Of a stretch of 64,000 bases of DNA, positions 34,801 through 48,004 are shown one piece after another (the first letter of the stretch is position 1; the number at the start of each line of letters is the position of its first letter). The notes below the pieces were generated by a model that made no database searches, was not told where the DNA came from, and worked only from the letters and a program-made list of their open reading frames with translations. This DNA is from Todiramphus chloris collaris (lineage: Eukaryota > Chordata > Aves > Coraciiformes > Alcedinidae), in the NCBI GenBank assembly GCA_025345505.1, contig JANVCC010000022.1, positions 35,165,741-35,229,740 on the forward strand, read 5' to 3'. A program made the position numbers and the translations under genes.

Positions 34801-37800
34801 GAAACCAGGGTCATTTTTTTCCACCAGAAAATGTCTGTTGAAAGCTTCCAGAAGTTTTAAGTCATAAAGAATCCTTAGGTTCATAAAAGCCTTGAAATTT
34901 AAAACTTGAGAATACCCACATACTCGCAAAACCGAAGCAAACATCAAATCGGGACGCAAGAACAACTAAGAAAATCTTTTCTTTAAAAACCACTGAAGAT
35001 AAAACCTGCAAAGTTGTGACTGAGGGCATTTGGCCTAATGAAGTGTGAACAATTAATGAGGTCCAGGAGTATTAAAGTAGGCTTGTAAAGAATTTCAATA
35101 ATCATTATTGATGCTAACTACTACTGCTGTCGCTGAGCTTCGGTGAGGGCTGTACGAGGAAGCTCCTGAGAAAAAAGAGCTAGAGAGCATGTACAAATAC
35201 ACAGTTTCACAGAGAAGGCAGCACAAGGGTCAGTTTACTTCCTTCCAGTTTAGGATATTTTAATATTCAGAGGCATTTTATAACGGCACCTTTGTGTATT
35301 TCCCTGTGTCTGTTGCTCTCCAATTAAAGCACAGCAAGATGTTTTCCTAGATGGAGACCCAGAACTTGGGAAAGACAATTTAGCCTTTTGTATCTCATCT
35401 TTAACACTTCATTTATTACTAAATACCATCTATTTTTGAACGACCCGGGTGCTTCTGCAACAACAGCCTTCCCAGCTGCTGGAGGCAACGACAGAGATTC
35501 ATCACGCCGGTGACGGAAAGCGCTTCCCTGCTAGTGGCAGGACATTGTGCTGCCATCTGTAAGACCCCAGCTCAAGAGCAACCTCCTCCCTAAGAACAAG
35601 GTACATAGTGCAGATGTTAGGAGCTCAGCCTCTGATCGCGCTGACCGTGCTCCTTTTCAGAGGGCTCCCTGCTAGCTGATGAATGGGGCAGCATTAGTTA
35701 TCAGCTGTGGTGCTGGCCACAGAGCCAGGATGGTGGGCCAAGGCTGAGTGTCCTGGCAGTGCTGAGAGACAGGAGAACTAAAGGCAGCTGCCAGCAGAAG
35801 TGCAGAAAAAGCATAATTTCTTACAAGCATGAGCTGACACTATAACTGCACTTTTAGCTTCCTATGAAAGAAGATGGAGATTTGTCTATTTTCAGTTGCA
35901 TTTCACTCAGCTCAACAAAGCATCATCAAGCCAGGATCTGATCTCCTCCTCAACCAAAAACTAGCACCCACATTAAAAGTTTAACTTGGAGTGAAAAATC
36001 AAACAGCTAAAATTACATACAAAACACCGTGGAGTTTGGAAAAGCAAGAGAGTTATGATCAGATTTTCTACCGATTTTAATACAATTTCAATCAAGACAT
36101 TTCCTGCTCTTCAACACGTCCACCCCCATGTGAGCGCTCCAGTCGCGCAGCGCGTGATGAGGAAGAGACAGAGAACTTCTCAAAGCTGGTTACTTTAGAA
36201 GTTCAGTTTCATCTGAGAAAAGGGATGATTTGCACCTCCCATGGTTTCTTACGAGGTTGTTACATACACTTAAACACACTGCATTTAAGAAAGTTGTAAC
36301 AAACAGAAGTGACTCGGTTCCTAGTATTAATGGAATATCTTACTGATGCTGCAATTTTTTTCCTCCCTTTCCTTTTTACTTCTTCCAGTCTTTTATTTTA
36401 AAACTTGCAGTCTCTACTGTTTTACAGCAAAAACTGTTTGTAAAGCAAGAATTGTGCTGATCGCATCAAAACTCATTAATATAACTTGTTTTTCCATTAT
36501 TAGCACCATCTGAGCCTGTTGAAAGCCTTAACCAGGGCTTTAATTTTTCCACAGAGAGCTTTAAATTAATTAGTGGTTTACATGCTAACAAAGAATCTGA
36601 TACATTCATAAATCAATCTGATGCAGAAGGATTACCAGAGGGTGGAAACCTATTCAGTGGGGACCTCACATTCACTTAACATGGTGGGTTTTAACAAAAG
36701 GGTGCAGGTGTGGAATAGACGGGTACCGGGAAGAGCCCATGATAATCACTTTGCATCACTTAAAGGCGCAGCAGGACACATGGTAAATCAGAGCCTCGGG
36801 CCCACCCTAAGTGAAACCCATGTACATATAAAAGGCAGTATCATCCCACTTTAACCTTCACAGCTAAATTGCCAGAGTGGTACAATTTCTTTTGTGTAGG
36901 TTACAGGCCACTGAACTAATGGAAAATAGAGCAGAATTAAGGGGATCGGACGCAGAAGTACAGGCTAAGGAAACTGTGTAACATTTATCTAAATAAAGGT
37001 GTTGAATACAAAATTTAACATTTTGGGGGTAATTATGAAACAAATCCAAGTCATTAATTTACAACATAATCATGTACACTTTTGGTTCATTTTAGGTTTT
37101 TAATCTAGTTTCTGCTAACGTAGCTGCCACAAGAACTCTGCTAGGTAACTATGGCAGCATTTTTCTCCTGTTTTTCCTAACCTGGCACTGTTAAGAAAAT
37201 TTCAGGAAAAAAATGACCTGGCCTTCTCCCATGTCCTAAAGGTCCAAAGTAAAGGACTTACAGTATTTAAAAAAACCCAAAAACAACAAGCCCACCAAAA
37301 AAAACTTTGATAACTAAAGCTGTTTTCAGTCTTTTATGTTTCGAAACAAACTTGTGATGTTTTGAAAGCTGCTCATTTTAATAATGGAATCTCTGTCACC
37401 ACAGACACCTGCACAGTCTCCATCAAATGCAGTAAGGACTGCACACATGAAGTGATCATCATTTCCTTTACAAAAAGGCAAAATATCCATGATGACTCAG
37501 AAGAAACATGACTAAGAAAATTGCAAACATGCAGATTAAGAAATTAAAGGCCATAAACTACAGGAAGAGCCACCTGGCAATGTAGGCTCAGTGCTGCTGA
37601 AACTTTTAGTAGATGGATTAGCAGTAATAGTGCAGTTTGATAACGAATAATCAATATTTCCTGATGGTGGTTCATAAAATAAAGAAACTCGAGCAACTGT
37701 CAGGTATTCACAGTCTGAATTTATTCAGTTCTCCTAATTCAAGCAATTTATAAATGCATACTCAAGCCTATATATGAAGTATCAGATTTTCCGTATCATC

Positions 37801-40800
37801 ATATGGAAAACACATATTACAGGTTATTCATATATTTTTGGTGATAAGCATTTATCTTGAAATGCAGTATCTTGATTTAATTATCTATAGTATCTTCCAG
37901 TAATAAATCAGCCACGAAAAACATAACTCTGGGATATATTAAAATAAACATTTCTTATGGGGAGTAGGGCGCACTGGTACCACATCCAGTACAGACTGCC
38001 TGATCTTCAACCTCAGCAGAAGTCTCCTCAGGAAAACATCTCCTCATAAACATGCACTTCATCATCACTTGCCATATGTTATTTGCACAGATGTACAAAC
38101 CCAGTTTCTCAGCAAAGATAACACAGAGTAAGTAGTTTGTGCAGCGCATGCTTCAGATCTATTTGTCATATTTTTTATTTTATGTACGTGTTCACCTCAC
38201 TGCAGCAGTTCCTGTGACAGTGGGCAAACCTGAGCACCAGGAGCCTTTCCCACCCCTCACTTCCATGGACCACATGCAAAAAGGCAACAGCTGTTTGCAG
38301 GTTACAGCAAATGCTGACAACCCCCGGTGCAGGGAAGCAAATCCTCAGTACCGCGTTCTCCCCTTGATTTGTGCTGAGAAGGCAATAGGGAAGAACACCC
38401 ACAGCTTCTCCTCACGCTGTCAACGGAAAGGTGCCAAATGGGAAGCAGGAAGGAGCAGGCAAACCCAGAGCACCACGTATCCCTCCAGCACGCTGGTGGC
38501 AGGGCAGCACACACAGGGACAGGGCACACGCTCCCCGCTCACTGATTCTGCTCACACTAAAAATGAGTGTGGGTTGACATAACGTGACCTATCTGCGACT
38601 GCAAAATGCAAATAAAATTAACTTTTTTTAAAAGCCACGAGAAACACTAATGGCTATTAAATAAGGTGCCATCCTGTAAAAGGCTTGCGCGATGCTCTGC
38701 CCAGTTGCCGGGAGGCAGGGGAGCGGTGCTGCAGCACAGCTCCTCCTGTGCCCTGCCCTCGGCCCCATCACGCCTGGTGTAAGAAATGGTAAGAAATGCT
38801 CTCCCCCAGACTGAGCGAGGCACAGAAGGAAATGCTCTCCCCCAGACTGAGCGGGGCACAGAAGATGCCATTAAAGGTGCCAGGCGCTGTCACCTGCGCT
38901 CTGCCCAAACGAAGGAGTCCGTTCACTGAAGACCTTCATGCCAATCTAACTAGCACAACAAACAAACAAAAAAATGGAAGTAAAGGCAATTAGCTAATTA
39001 GTGATGAAATAAAGCTGTGGCCTGTCACTAGCAGAGGGCTGCAGGGGGTGCCATCCCTTTTATCCAGAGGCGCAGCCGGTGACAGAACAGCAAAAACCCC
39101 CCAGGCACCCTGCAGCCGGCTAGTACCACTGCCCAGCATCCTCAGCACCAGCCCCACAGGATGCCATGCTGTCCATCACACCAAAAAGAGCAGCACATGG
39201 GATTCGGTGCCTTGCGGGCACGCTGCTGGCTGCCAGCATTCTCCGGAGGAAGCCTCGCCATTTGCCAAAGACTTGCTGGCTCAGAATCCCTCAAAGACAT
39301 TTCCCTGAGTATCTTTGTAAAGTGTTTGCCGCTGAACTGTGCGGTCTGAAAGGTGCTGCAGAGTCCTTGCTGCACACCCTGAGAATGAAACCTACATAAG
39401 TTACTTCATCTCTGGCACCCTCTGTGTTCAAAAACTCCATCTCCTGGCCCCTTACTGCTCTCATACTACTCACAGCCAAGCGAGTTCGTTAATGTTAATT
39501 AATGACTGCTGTGTTTCATATTAAAATCACCACTTCTGAGCTCTGAGACACAAAGAAGTTTCCATACATCAACAGCTTCAAAGCAATTGTCTCTACAGGC
39601 ACACTCATCCATAGCTGTAGTTGCAGGCTAATTGTGGAAATTACCCCTCAGGGAAGAGGTGAAAAACTACCTAGTATTTACCTGGGGGGAGAGACTGCAC
39701 CATCCAAGAGCTACCTATCAGCTCCTAACGGGTTACAACGCTCAGTCACTCAACAAATTACACAAAATTACACTCTGGTTAGCAGGGCTATGTGATTAAT
39801 CCCACAAGCCCAGAATGAAAGGCACCAGAAGTGTGTGACCCTCACGAGATGAGACCACAAGGTGGGTGCACATACCAAAAGCCTTACCAGCTCTAGAAGG
39901 TTAATCAATATTGCTCATAATCTTGGATTACCTCACCAAGTATATTTTACACTCCATACATTATTTCTCTGCCTCCAAGGGAAAGCTAGTTTAAAAAATA
40001 AAAAAAATAAAGGAAATATTTGAAATAAACAACTCTTCTCACATTTCGAATTTTTTTTAAACTAAAAAGCAATTCCTCCTGAAGGCAGCAGGAGTTTTAG
40101 CTCAGTCACGGACTGTGGTTAACTTCATAAAACTTTGTTTCTTAGCTCCTCCAGGACTTCTGCCCCAGTACACATAAAACATCACCCAGTACCCAGTCTT
40201 CCCAACTACTTAAACTCCATCTCCAAGTCTTCTGGTGGCCAACCCACAGGCGATGTGTTGGGGTTGGTGGGATGGGAGAGGGCAGAGGCTCCCGTGGCCC
40301 ACCTGGGCACGCAGTGGGGGCTCAGGGCAAATCAGCAACATTTGCCTGAGCAAACCCTACTCGTCTCCTTCCCTTCTCTACAAGGCAATCAGAGCCCAAA
40401 AGCCCCTGTTCCAGCAGAGCCCCCTACAAAGCACCCCAGCTCTGCTGGACCCACGTGTGGCCACAGTGGCAGGTTCATGGCAGGTGTCTCCTACCTCTCA
40501 CTTAGGTCCCTCCAAATCTCATTTCATTGCATTAATCACTGATGATTTATGAAATGCAGTCACTGGAAGCAGGCAGGGTTTTAAGGACCCTGCACCGCAC
40601 AGCTAATGGAGCATCTGCTCCTCAGAGACCCTCTGCAGCTTCTCCCCACTCAGTTAAGCACACTTTGGACCAAATTCTTTCACAGCCTACTAAGCAATTC
40701 ACTCAAATCAGGAGCAATTTTGTGAGTACGTTCAAGGGGACTGCTTTGGGTTTTAAGGTTTTTGAACGGGTCTGCTTTATCCCATGGAAGCCTAAGACAT

Positions 40801-41421
40801 TTTATCTGAAGACTGGGACAAACAAACTCCTCAACAGATGGGAAGAGTTCCTTAGATATTAAGTAATTAAGCACACTCAGCACATGTTGGCTCCTAAAGA
40901 AAACTGTTTTGAAGAGATAAGGCATTCTATAAATTGAGATTTGCGGTTAACCAAAAATCTGCCATTTCAACTTTTGCTCACAAGCCTAATCTCATAAATT
41001 GCTACGTGAAAAATGAAGATATCAGGAGCATTACATGATTTACAAAATTATCAGATTGAGGGTCTTTTTTTAAGCTTCTGTGCTTGCGTTCTTCCATTTT
41101 TCTGCAGTTGGGTAAGATTTAACAGGCAACTAAATATCATGCACTTTGATCTGAAATTGCCTTTCCATGCTTGCCTTGCTTCCAATTCCAGTAAGCACCA
41201 TTAGCAGGGAAAAGGAAACAGCTTTTCTCCACCATGGCTTTTCCAAGGCAGCCAAGATACAGCCTTGAATTTCCTCAGATTTATGAATACATAGTTGGCA
41301 AGCCATCATTATGTCCAAGGCAGCCTTAATGCTCCGGTGACCATCTTCAGCAAGACAAAATGTACCTAAGGCCTGAAGCAGTAAGACAAGAATCTCAAAG
41401 CAGCGAGTTGCCACAGCTTAC
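34801..41421. other. High-coordinate part of the central NCKAP5 intron, no further gene seen
   Basis: Mixed composition, with GC-richer patches at 38200-38900 and 39020-39370 that create several overlapping open frames (up to 147 codons at 38139-38582) without recognised domains. Contains a 36-bp tandem duplication at 38795-38866. No LINE tail or RNA gene seen. Confidence 0.5.
38795..38866 (+). repeat. Tandem duplication, two 36-bp units
   Basis: Both units start AATGCTCTCCCCCAGACTGA and differ at a few positions. A small direct repeat of GTAAGAAATG lies just before it. The length keeps all six frames in phase, so it appears as a repeated peptide (SVPRSVWGRAF) in a spurious minus-strand frame. 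I see no sign that it is coding. Confidence 0.85.
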
Positions 41422-41485
41422 CATTGCTCCTTCACTCTTACTTTGTGCAACTTCCCGCTGCAGCCGAGCCACAGACAGCTTCTCC
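41422..41485 (-). CDS. NCKAP5: NCKAP5 coding exon (64 bp, 21 full codons, coiled coil)
   Basis: Read on the minus strand, the exon starts with the last base of a split codon (expected Arg) and then encodes EKLSVARLQREVAQ followed by SKSEGAM, ending exactly on ATG. From memory the human protein reads REKLAVARLQREVAQ-RTSEGAM at this place, so the match is nearly complete. The acceptor is a pyrimidine run ending in CCGTAG (just above 41485) and the donor is ATG|GTAAGC (41421 downward), both good consensus sites. Entry phase is 2 and exit phase is 0. The residues are charged and heptad-like, part of the N-terminal coiled coil thought to mediate protein association. The preceding exon (around EEQHRSLW in human) was not found in 41486-64000. 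Open reading beyond either splice site is intron. Confidence 0.9.
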
Positions 41486-43942
41486 CTACGGAAAGAAAAG
41501 CATGTGAATAGCAGTTCATTTTTCACCACTTGCCCATCGGGGTGACATTCCTGCACATCGCTCGGGCAACCCTCCCAGCAGAGCCCGCTCCCCTCGCCAC
41601 GTTTCTCTGCAATATTTAGTGGCTCCGTTATTGTTTCATTTTGTGGCAGTCTGACAGAACTGTCAATAAATCAACTGACTCTAAACATCATTTGCTCCAT
41701 TCAAACGACAAAGTAGCTCACCACGCTGGCGATATGGAAACAGACCATGCAAAATCAGATTGTGTTATTTATTTTCCTACGGCCTCGCACATCGGCTTTA
41801 TTCCGCGCTGCGTTAACACAAACTAGAACGTTGTGAGATCATCAATAAATGTATGCACAGAAATTAAATTTAAAATAAACTTACTCTATTCCCAAACATA
41901 CTGTGCTGCCTTTTGCAACTATTGAAATTAGTAGACTTATTTTTTTTTTATTAGCCTTTTCATGTAAGATCCTTACCCAAATGTTTGCCTCAACTCAAGT
42001 AACAAATAATTTGCTTAATTACGGGTCTGGCAATCGCAACACACTCTCACCTCAACACTTAACAAAGGAACGAAAGTAGGGTTTTAGTATGTGTAGAAAA
42101 GGAAAAGGATTTTCAAAGTGTCTGGGTTGGGAAAATGTAGCATGTACCAAGTATGTGAACTGCAAAACATTTGGTTGGTACAGGAACCAGCCACTAGGAA
42201 GAGGAATTTTCTGTGGAAGCTCAGCAAAGTAGAAAGTACTTCACAGAACAAGTGTGACTTAAGCAACCTACCATAATGTAAAGGAGATTTAACAAAAACA
42301 AAGACAATTTTTCAAGCAGGCTATTTTTGAAGAAGAATGTCTACTTTTGAAAGAAAAGCATCCTGCAGAAACACCGGAGGGATTTATCAGCACATGAGGA
42401 ATTTATCAGTACACGGCAAAATACACAATTTGCAGATTTTGCTAAAGGTGATCCGCCCTGGAAACCTCCAGCAAAAGGGTTTTTAAAACAGAATATATCC
42501 AGTATCAGATTTGAAGTTTTCCCTTTACTCTTGTTTTGCCCAGAAATTCTACTTGGTCTAATTGGAAAGAAAGAGCTGAACCATCCCAATGCAGCATCCT
42601 GGCACTCAACTGGGATATTTAAAATCTCTGCCCCAGTGACTACTCAGTGTAACGTAAATGTCAGCCTGCCAGCGGCTCAGGCCTGCCGGGACGTGGCCCT
42701 GGGCAAGCAGCCTCTGCCCTCACGCAGCCGCACCGTTTGAGGGCTGGCAGGACTGGCCCTGGGCCACCTGCCAAGGGCTGCAGCCACGAGCCTGCCAACC
42801 ACACTGCCCGACTCTCCTAAGAGCATCCCGACTTCGGGAAAGAAAACCATGCAGCACGCTGCAGTGAAGAATGAAGTCTTGAAAACATGCAGACACATTG
42901 CCCAGCTCTCTTACTGCAGAGAAGAGCCAGGGCTGGAAACTCCTGACCCCCCAAACCCCTGCAAAGGTGCCGAGACAGGGGCTAGGGAGGACCCAGCAGC
43001 TGATGCTCTCCCCAGGCTCTGCAGCCACTGCTGTCTTTGACCAACTCTCATCCAGCATGAAAAGCTAAACGCTCTAGGACATTTTATTCCAGATCTTACA
43101 GTAAAAGTAGCCTTTAAACCATTTCTCAGGAACTGTTTCTGCCGAGGAAGGAATCTCTGCACATACCTGTCCTGACTACTGCAGGAATGACAGCACTTGT
43201 GTCACTCAGCCACACCTCAACGTACGCTTGGGTCACTAAACCAGTCCTTCTCCATTTCAGCAGAAGACCTTGTATTGAAGTTCCACCTCCCTAACAGTCA
43301 CCTGCCCCCACACAGCCAGCTCGGGGCACCCGGCAAGCACCGCTCCCAGATGAACACCAGGCACGGCCAGCATCGGGATTTGCACACGGAGACGATGCAG
43401 AAACCACTGAATATCGGCAAAACCTAAAGACACCACAGCCAGAGGCCAGGGGAAGTTGTCTGTGTGTTACTCCAGCACGGTATCAAGATCCCATTTTGCG
43501 CATCTGAAAAATTACTGACTACTGAAAGTGGAGTTAGTATGGCACTGATGGCCCCCAACACAAGTGTCCTAAAAACAGCTTCTAAAAGACATCCTGCTTC
43601 TTCCTTGCTCAGATACTATCACAGGCAAATTACAAAATTACTTAATCCTATCTTAAGGATTTAGTTCATCTGCTGGAAATAGCCCATTGCATTTCTGCAC
43701 TGCTTCAGTGCCCTTCAGTGTTTTAGCAGAAAAAGTGAGTATAGCCTTTGAGGGGGTTTGACTTTTTCATTGCAAAACAAATGCCTAAAGATATTTTATG
43801 AGACAAGATGATGGGGGGGCAGGAGGATTTGGGAATAAACAAACAAAACTCCCCACAGATCACTCCTCCGTACCCTCTTCCTGCCAATGGTCTGCAGAGA
43901 TTTATTCAGTTATTCATCCTGCGTGAGGAATACTCATACTTT

Positions 43943-43961
43943 TCTCTCTCTCTCTCTCTCT
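43943..43961 (+). repeat. (TC)n dinucleotide repeat
   Basis: Nine and a half TC units without interruption. Confidence 0.9.
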
Positions 43962-46900
43962 GTTACCTCCAACACAGGATCAGTTCCACATTTCTGGAAT
44001 CCTGCAATTTTATCAAAGTAAATTCCTTTCAAGCTCCATCCACAAAGAGGGATCCTTCTAACTTGTCCGTCTCCAGGTAAGGATCCCAGCTAAGATTCAG
44101 AAAGGGCTTTCTTAACACTTCTCCCAGCGAATACAGCAAAGACTGTCATTCTCTTACTGTGTTTACACCATTGCTGCTATTAGGAATAGAACCACTGTTC
44201 AATAAAAGACAACGTGAAAGAAACATGACTATCACGTACGAGGAGAAAAACCGGCACTAGTGGATACAGAAGAGCCATCTAGCCATCTGTTCCAGCAGCG
44301 CCTAAAATTAAGTCAACTTTGAGCCAAGCAAACTCTGCGCTCCCACGTCAAACAGGTCCCAGAGCACCTTCTCCCTCCTGCCCGCATTCCCTGGGCGAAG
44401 GAGCTGTGCACTCGCAGCCAGACCTCCACAGATGGTTCCCTTCATGGAGGCAGCCCGCATGGCAGAGACTCAGCCTGCCTCCGGACCACAGGCATCCTTG
44501 CGACTCTTCCAGAGAGCTTCATTTGCGATGCACTTGGCCCCTCGCCCACAGTGAGCCATTTCCCACCACCTCTGTCCAAACGTATGCTGGTATAATGGGT
44601 GAGAAACGTGGGCAGAATCCTGTTACGAGCCAACAGCGTTTAACACCCATTTGCAGTGTTGGAAGTTTTCATATATGATAAATGACAAGAGAGAACAAGG
44701 ACCTTCATGTCTGAGCAAGACCAAATAAACCCATTTGTCACTACCCACATCTTGGGCAGTTTTGATTAAGACAGCGCCTTCACTGAGTATTCCGAGCCCC
44801 CATTTTTTAACAGTGCTACAATTGGATAAGCATTTTACTACAACTGAGCTGCAAAAAATAAGCTTTTAGCTGCTTTAGCCTTTCAGATGTTTCAAATGCA
44901 AAGAATATTTGACATGCAGCTTCAAAGTTAATCTTGTTTTCCTTAATCTTTGTTTTTAAATGGCAAGAATCAGTAGCATTACTTTGTTGCTATACAGTTT
45001 TATTTATTTTTAATCAAGCATGTTTCATCCCTACAGCATGATTAATTAACAAAGTTAATTAGCAAACTACAGCCAACCTGCAAGCAAACAAAATCTTCTC
45101 TAAGGATTAAAAAGTAGCAAAACATGTTCATTGAGAAGTTCTCATGTTCGCTTTTGAAAAACCACCAAATAATAAAAGGTTTACAAAAACACTCTTTGAA
45201 AGCACAGTTTATGCTCTTAAGTTTGAATATTTGCATTGTAAGTGGCAAAACTCCGAGCCAACGACTTTGGAAAGAGATAATTAAAGGAGCCAAACAAGGA
45301 TTCAATTATATCCTTTCCAGATGGAACCAAGCACACAAGTAGTCACTGTGTGGATGGAAGAAAGATACATTTCAAGTCTCAGTATCACTAGTAGATACTG
45401 CAGGAGCTTGTTCGAATAAACAACAGTTTGAGAAAAGCCCGTTTAGTCCAACAAAAACATGAATGTGCTAAATAATCCTGTAAATTTTGAACTCTCCTTA
45501 AACTAAAAATTCCTCTTTCCCTCTCCCTTCCCATGAATTTGACTCATTCAACTACCAGACAAAAAAAAAAACCCTGTATTGTATGCCAGTGACAGCTAAA
45601 ACACACAGTTCAGGGTTTCACTACAAAACTCTGCTACCTGAACCTCTCCCAGTCCAAGGGGATAAAGGCAGGGAAGTTGATGCAATCACAAGCCCCCACC
45701 TATGACATAATTTTGAACAAATGCTGATACTGTTCCTGACCGGATAACCGATACCCTCAGATCAAACACTACAATAAAAGCCACACTGAATGCGTGAAAG
45801 ACTCCCTTTTTCTTAGTTTTCCTTCTTTATATTGCTATTTTACAGCAATACAACAAAACAAAAAAAAACCCCTCTGGCAGTGAACTTCAGGCTTCCCAAA
45901 TTTTGAAATAAGATTTCCATTCTTATTTTGAAACCTCAGATTCAGAAGCTTTTAGATACAGGGCTTCGCTTTCCCATCTAGCTCCTGGATGAATTTATGA
46001 AACAAAGATTCCCTTAAAATGTGCTGAATTGTTGCATGCATTTGCTAAGATCTCAGCCGTACAGAATCAAGATATATTCTCAGTGGTAAATAATAACTTT
46101 ACAGTTTTAATGAAGAAAACTAATTTTATAATTATAACGAAGAACAAATAAAAAAAGTGGAAAGTGTCTCAGTAACATCTCTAGTCTGTGCAGGGAGACG
46201 ACACAAGCCCATCTTCCTTCAATTTCTGCTTTGCCAGGGAGGTTTCCCATCTGAATGCTGACCAGGCTTGACCCTGCTGAGTCTATCAGATCTGACAAGG
46301 GAACAGCCGAGGGTGGAACGGCTGCAGTGAACTAATGCACCTCTTTCAGCTCCTATTGCAATCCCAGTGGTTAGTGATGCTGCAACCTTCCTTCCTACTG
46401 AAGATCACGTACCACGAAGGCACTTGGTGCTTTCAAAACGTCAGCGTCGTCTGCGTTTTGAAACTGGTCTTTTAGAGGCTCAAGGGTTTAACTGGATCTG
46501 GCAATGAGAATCATCTTGCAAAGAAAGATTCACTGCAAATTTAAAGCAAAGTACGAGCTTTATTTAATTATTTTTACAGTAACTGCAAAGTCTGAAGTTA
46601 CAATAACAGAAGTACTAACGCTGTCAAGCAGAAGCCAAATAGATTAGGATGAGCTACAAGCAAGGCACAGGCTTCTATTTATTGCTAATTTATATGTAAT
46701 AAAAGATAAGCATACAGAAAACATAATTTACATCAAACTTCTCTTCTACAGGACATGATACAGCTAAATCCAGACAAGCAAGAGAGGTAGTAACTTACTT
46801 AAAATGTGTTTCCTTTAGGTGACACTAACAGTAAGGGAAAAAAACCCCATAGAATTAGAACTATAATCGAAAATAGGTATCAGCAATCCCTAGGGGCTCC

Positions 46901-47986
46901 TCACCAATTTCCCATGGATGTATATGAAATCTGTAGCGAAAATTGAAATCTAGTTACTTTCCAGAAGCATCCGAACAAGACACCAAACACAAAAGAAGTA
47001 CCACGGAAGAAATTATGGGGTTACAGAGGGCTGAGCCACGTGCTCTGGTCAGAAAGGAGAATGGAAAGAGAGGAGCACAGTGGGGGCAGAGCCTTTATTA
47101 TAAAAGCAAAATGGTTGCCTTTGGCAAAGAAATCAGAACAGGAAAGGTTATCAGGAGTCCATGGCAGATTATCATGGGATTCTTCTCCTGACAAATTGCT
47201 CTCTCAGCGCCGGCACGGCAGCCAAGGTCAGATGGGCACTTGAGCTCAGTAGCTCTCCTGTCCTAAGCACGTGCGCAGGGATGGATGGCAATGCATTTTC
47301 AACAGAAGCATCTTCTCCCACCCTTGTAATCTTTATTACTTCATTGACACTTATTGTCTTCAACATTGAAATTATGGGTGCAAGACTGCACACACTTCTA
47401 TGATTCACTGGTATTTCAGGCAACATTTCAAATACATCTATTTTTTAACATTGGTGTTGTCTCCTTCCACTATTAGAGCTGACTCCGCAGCACAGTCCAT
47501 CTCAAATTCTGTATAGATTTGGGGCAACAGTATCAGACATAGCTGGGGAGGTCTAGACCCAAAGTTTAAAATATGGGGGGAGAGGGGGGGGTCCCCTCTT
47601 GAGCTTTGAGATGGGTTTTAAGCTTGGTAATGTATAAAAGCCAGCAAGTGAAGAACAAAAGCTTTTTTAAATAGACACCTTTAAATAATGTTCCTTAGAG
47701 AATGACAATAGACCCATCATCCCCCCTTTCAGTTTCTTGACAAGACATGGAGATGGTACAAACCATCACACTCAAGGCAGTATCTTGATTAAGAAAAAAA
47801 AAAGGCAAAATAAAGTTACTCCTTCCTGATGACGCACACATTCAGTTGTAGGATAAAAGATTAATGCCTGTATGACACAATGCCAAATCATCGGGATAAT
47901 TATGAATTATACCAAGCTATCATTTTACAAATCTCTTGGAACATCTCACTTATGACCATTATTCACAAGATAATGCATTCGGTTCC

Positions 47987-48004
47987 TTTTTTTTTTTTTT
48001 TTTT
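47987..48004 (+). repeat. Poly-T run (T18)
   Basis: Eighteen consecutive T residues, which read as poly-A on the NCKAP5 sense strand. No retroelement body is recognised on either side. Confidence 0.85.

Larger units (their letters stand above)
16457..41421 (-). other. NCKAP5: NCKAP5 intron, 24,965 bp, between the two recognised exons
   Basis: The intron is bounded by a GTAAGC donor at its high-coordinate end and a TTTCAG acceptor at its low-coordinate end. It splits the coding sequence between codons (phase 0). It holds a 352-bp solo LTR, a small LTR-end fragment, a CR1 3' scrap, a CpG island and several simple repeats. No third exon between the two was recognised, and the joined translation needs none. 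Confidence 0.85.

Noticed and set aside
38139-38582. 147-codon plus-strand frame
   Set aside because: GC-rich patch with open frames on both strands at once; low-complexity residue mix, no domain and no exon signals.
41130-41414. 94-codon minus-strand frame just downstream of the 64-bp exon
   Set aside because: It starts beyond the GTAAGC donor, has no recognised similarity, and the frame is not that of the exon.
42677-43058. Overlapping 112- and 73-codon minus-strand and 69-codon plus-strand frames
   Set aside because: Composition effect of a GC-rich patch; the frames shadow each other and show no recognisable family.
44319-44678. 119-codon plus-strand frame
   Set aside because: Proline- and serine-rich, no domain or splice context, consistent with chance in GC-rich intron.
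47570-47600. G-rich run as a possible G-quadruplex
   Set aside because: Only two long G runs are present close together; four are needed for an intramolecular structure.
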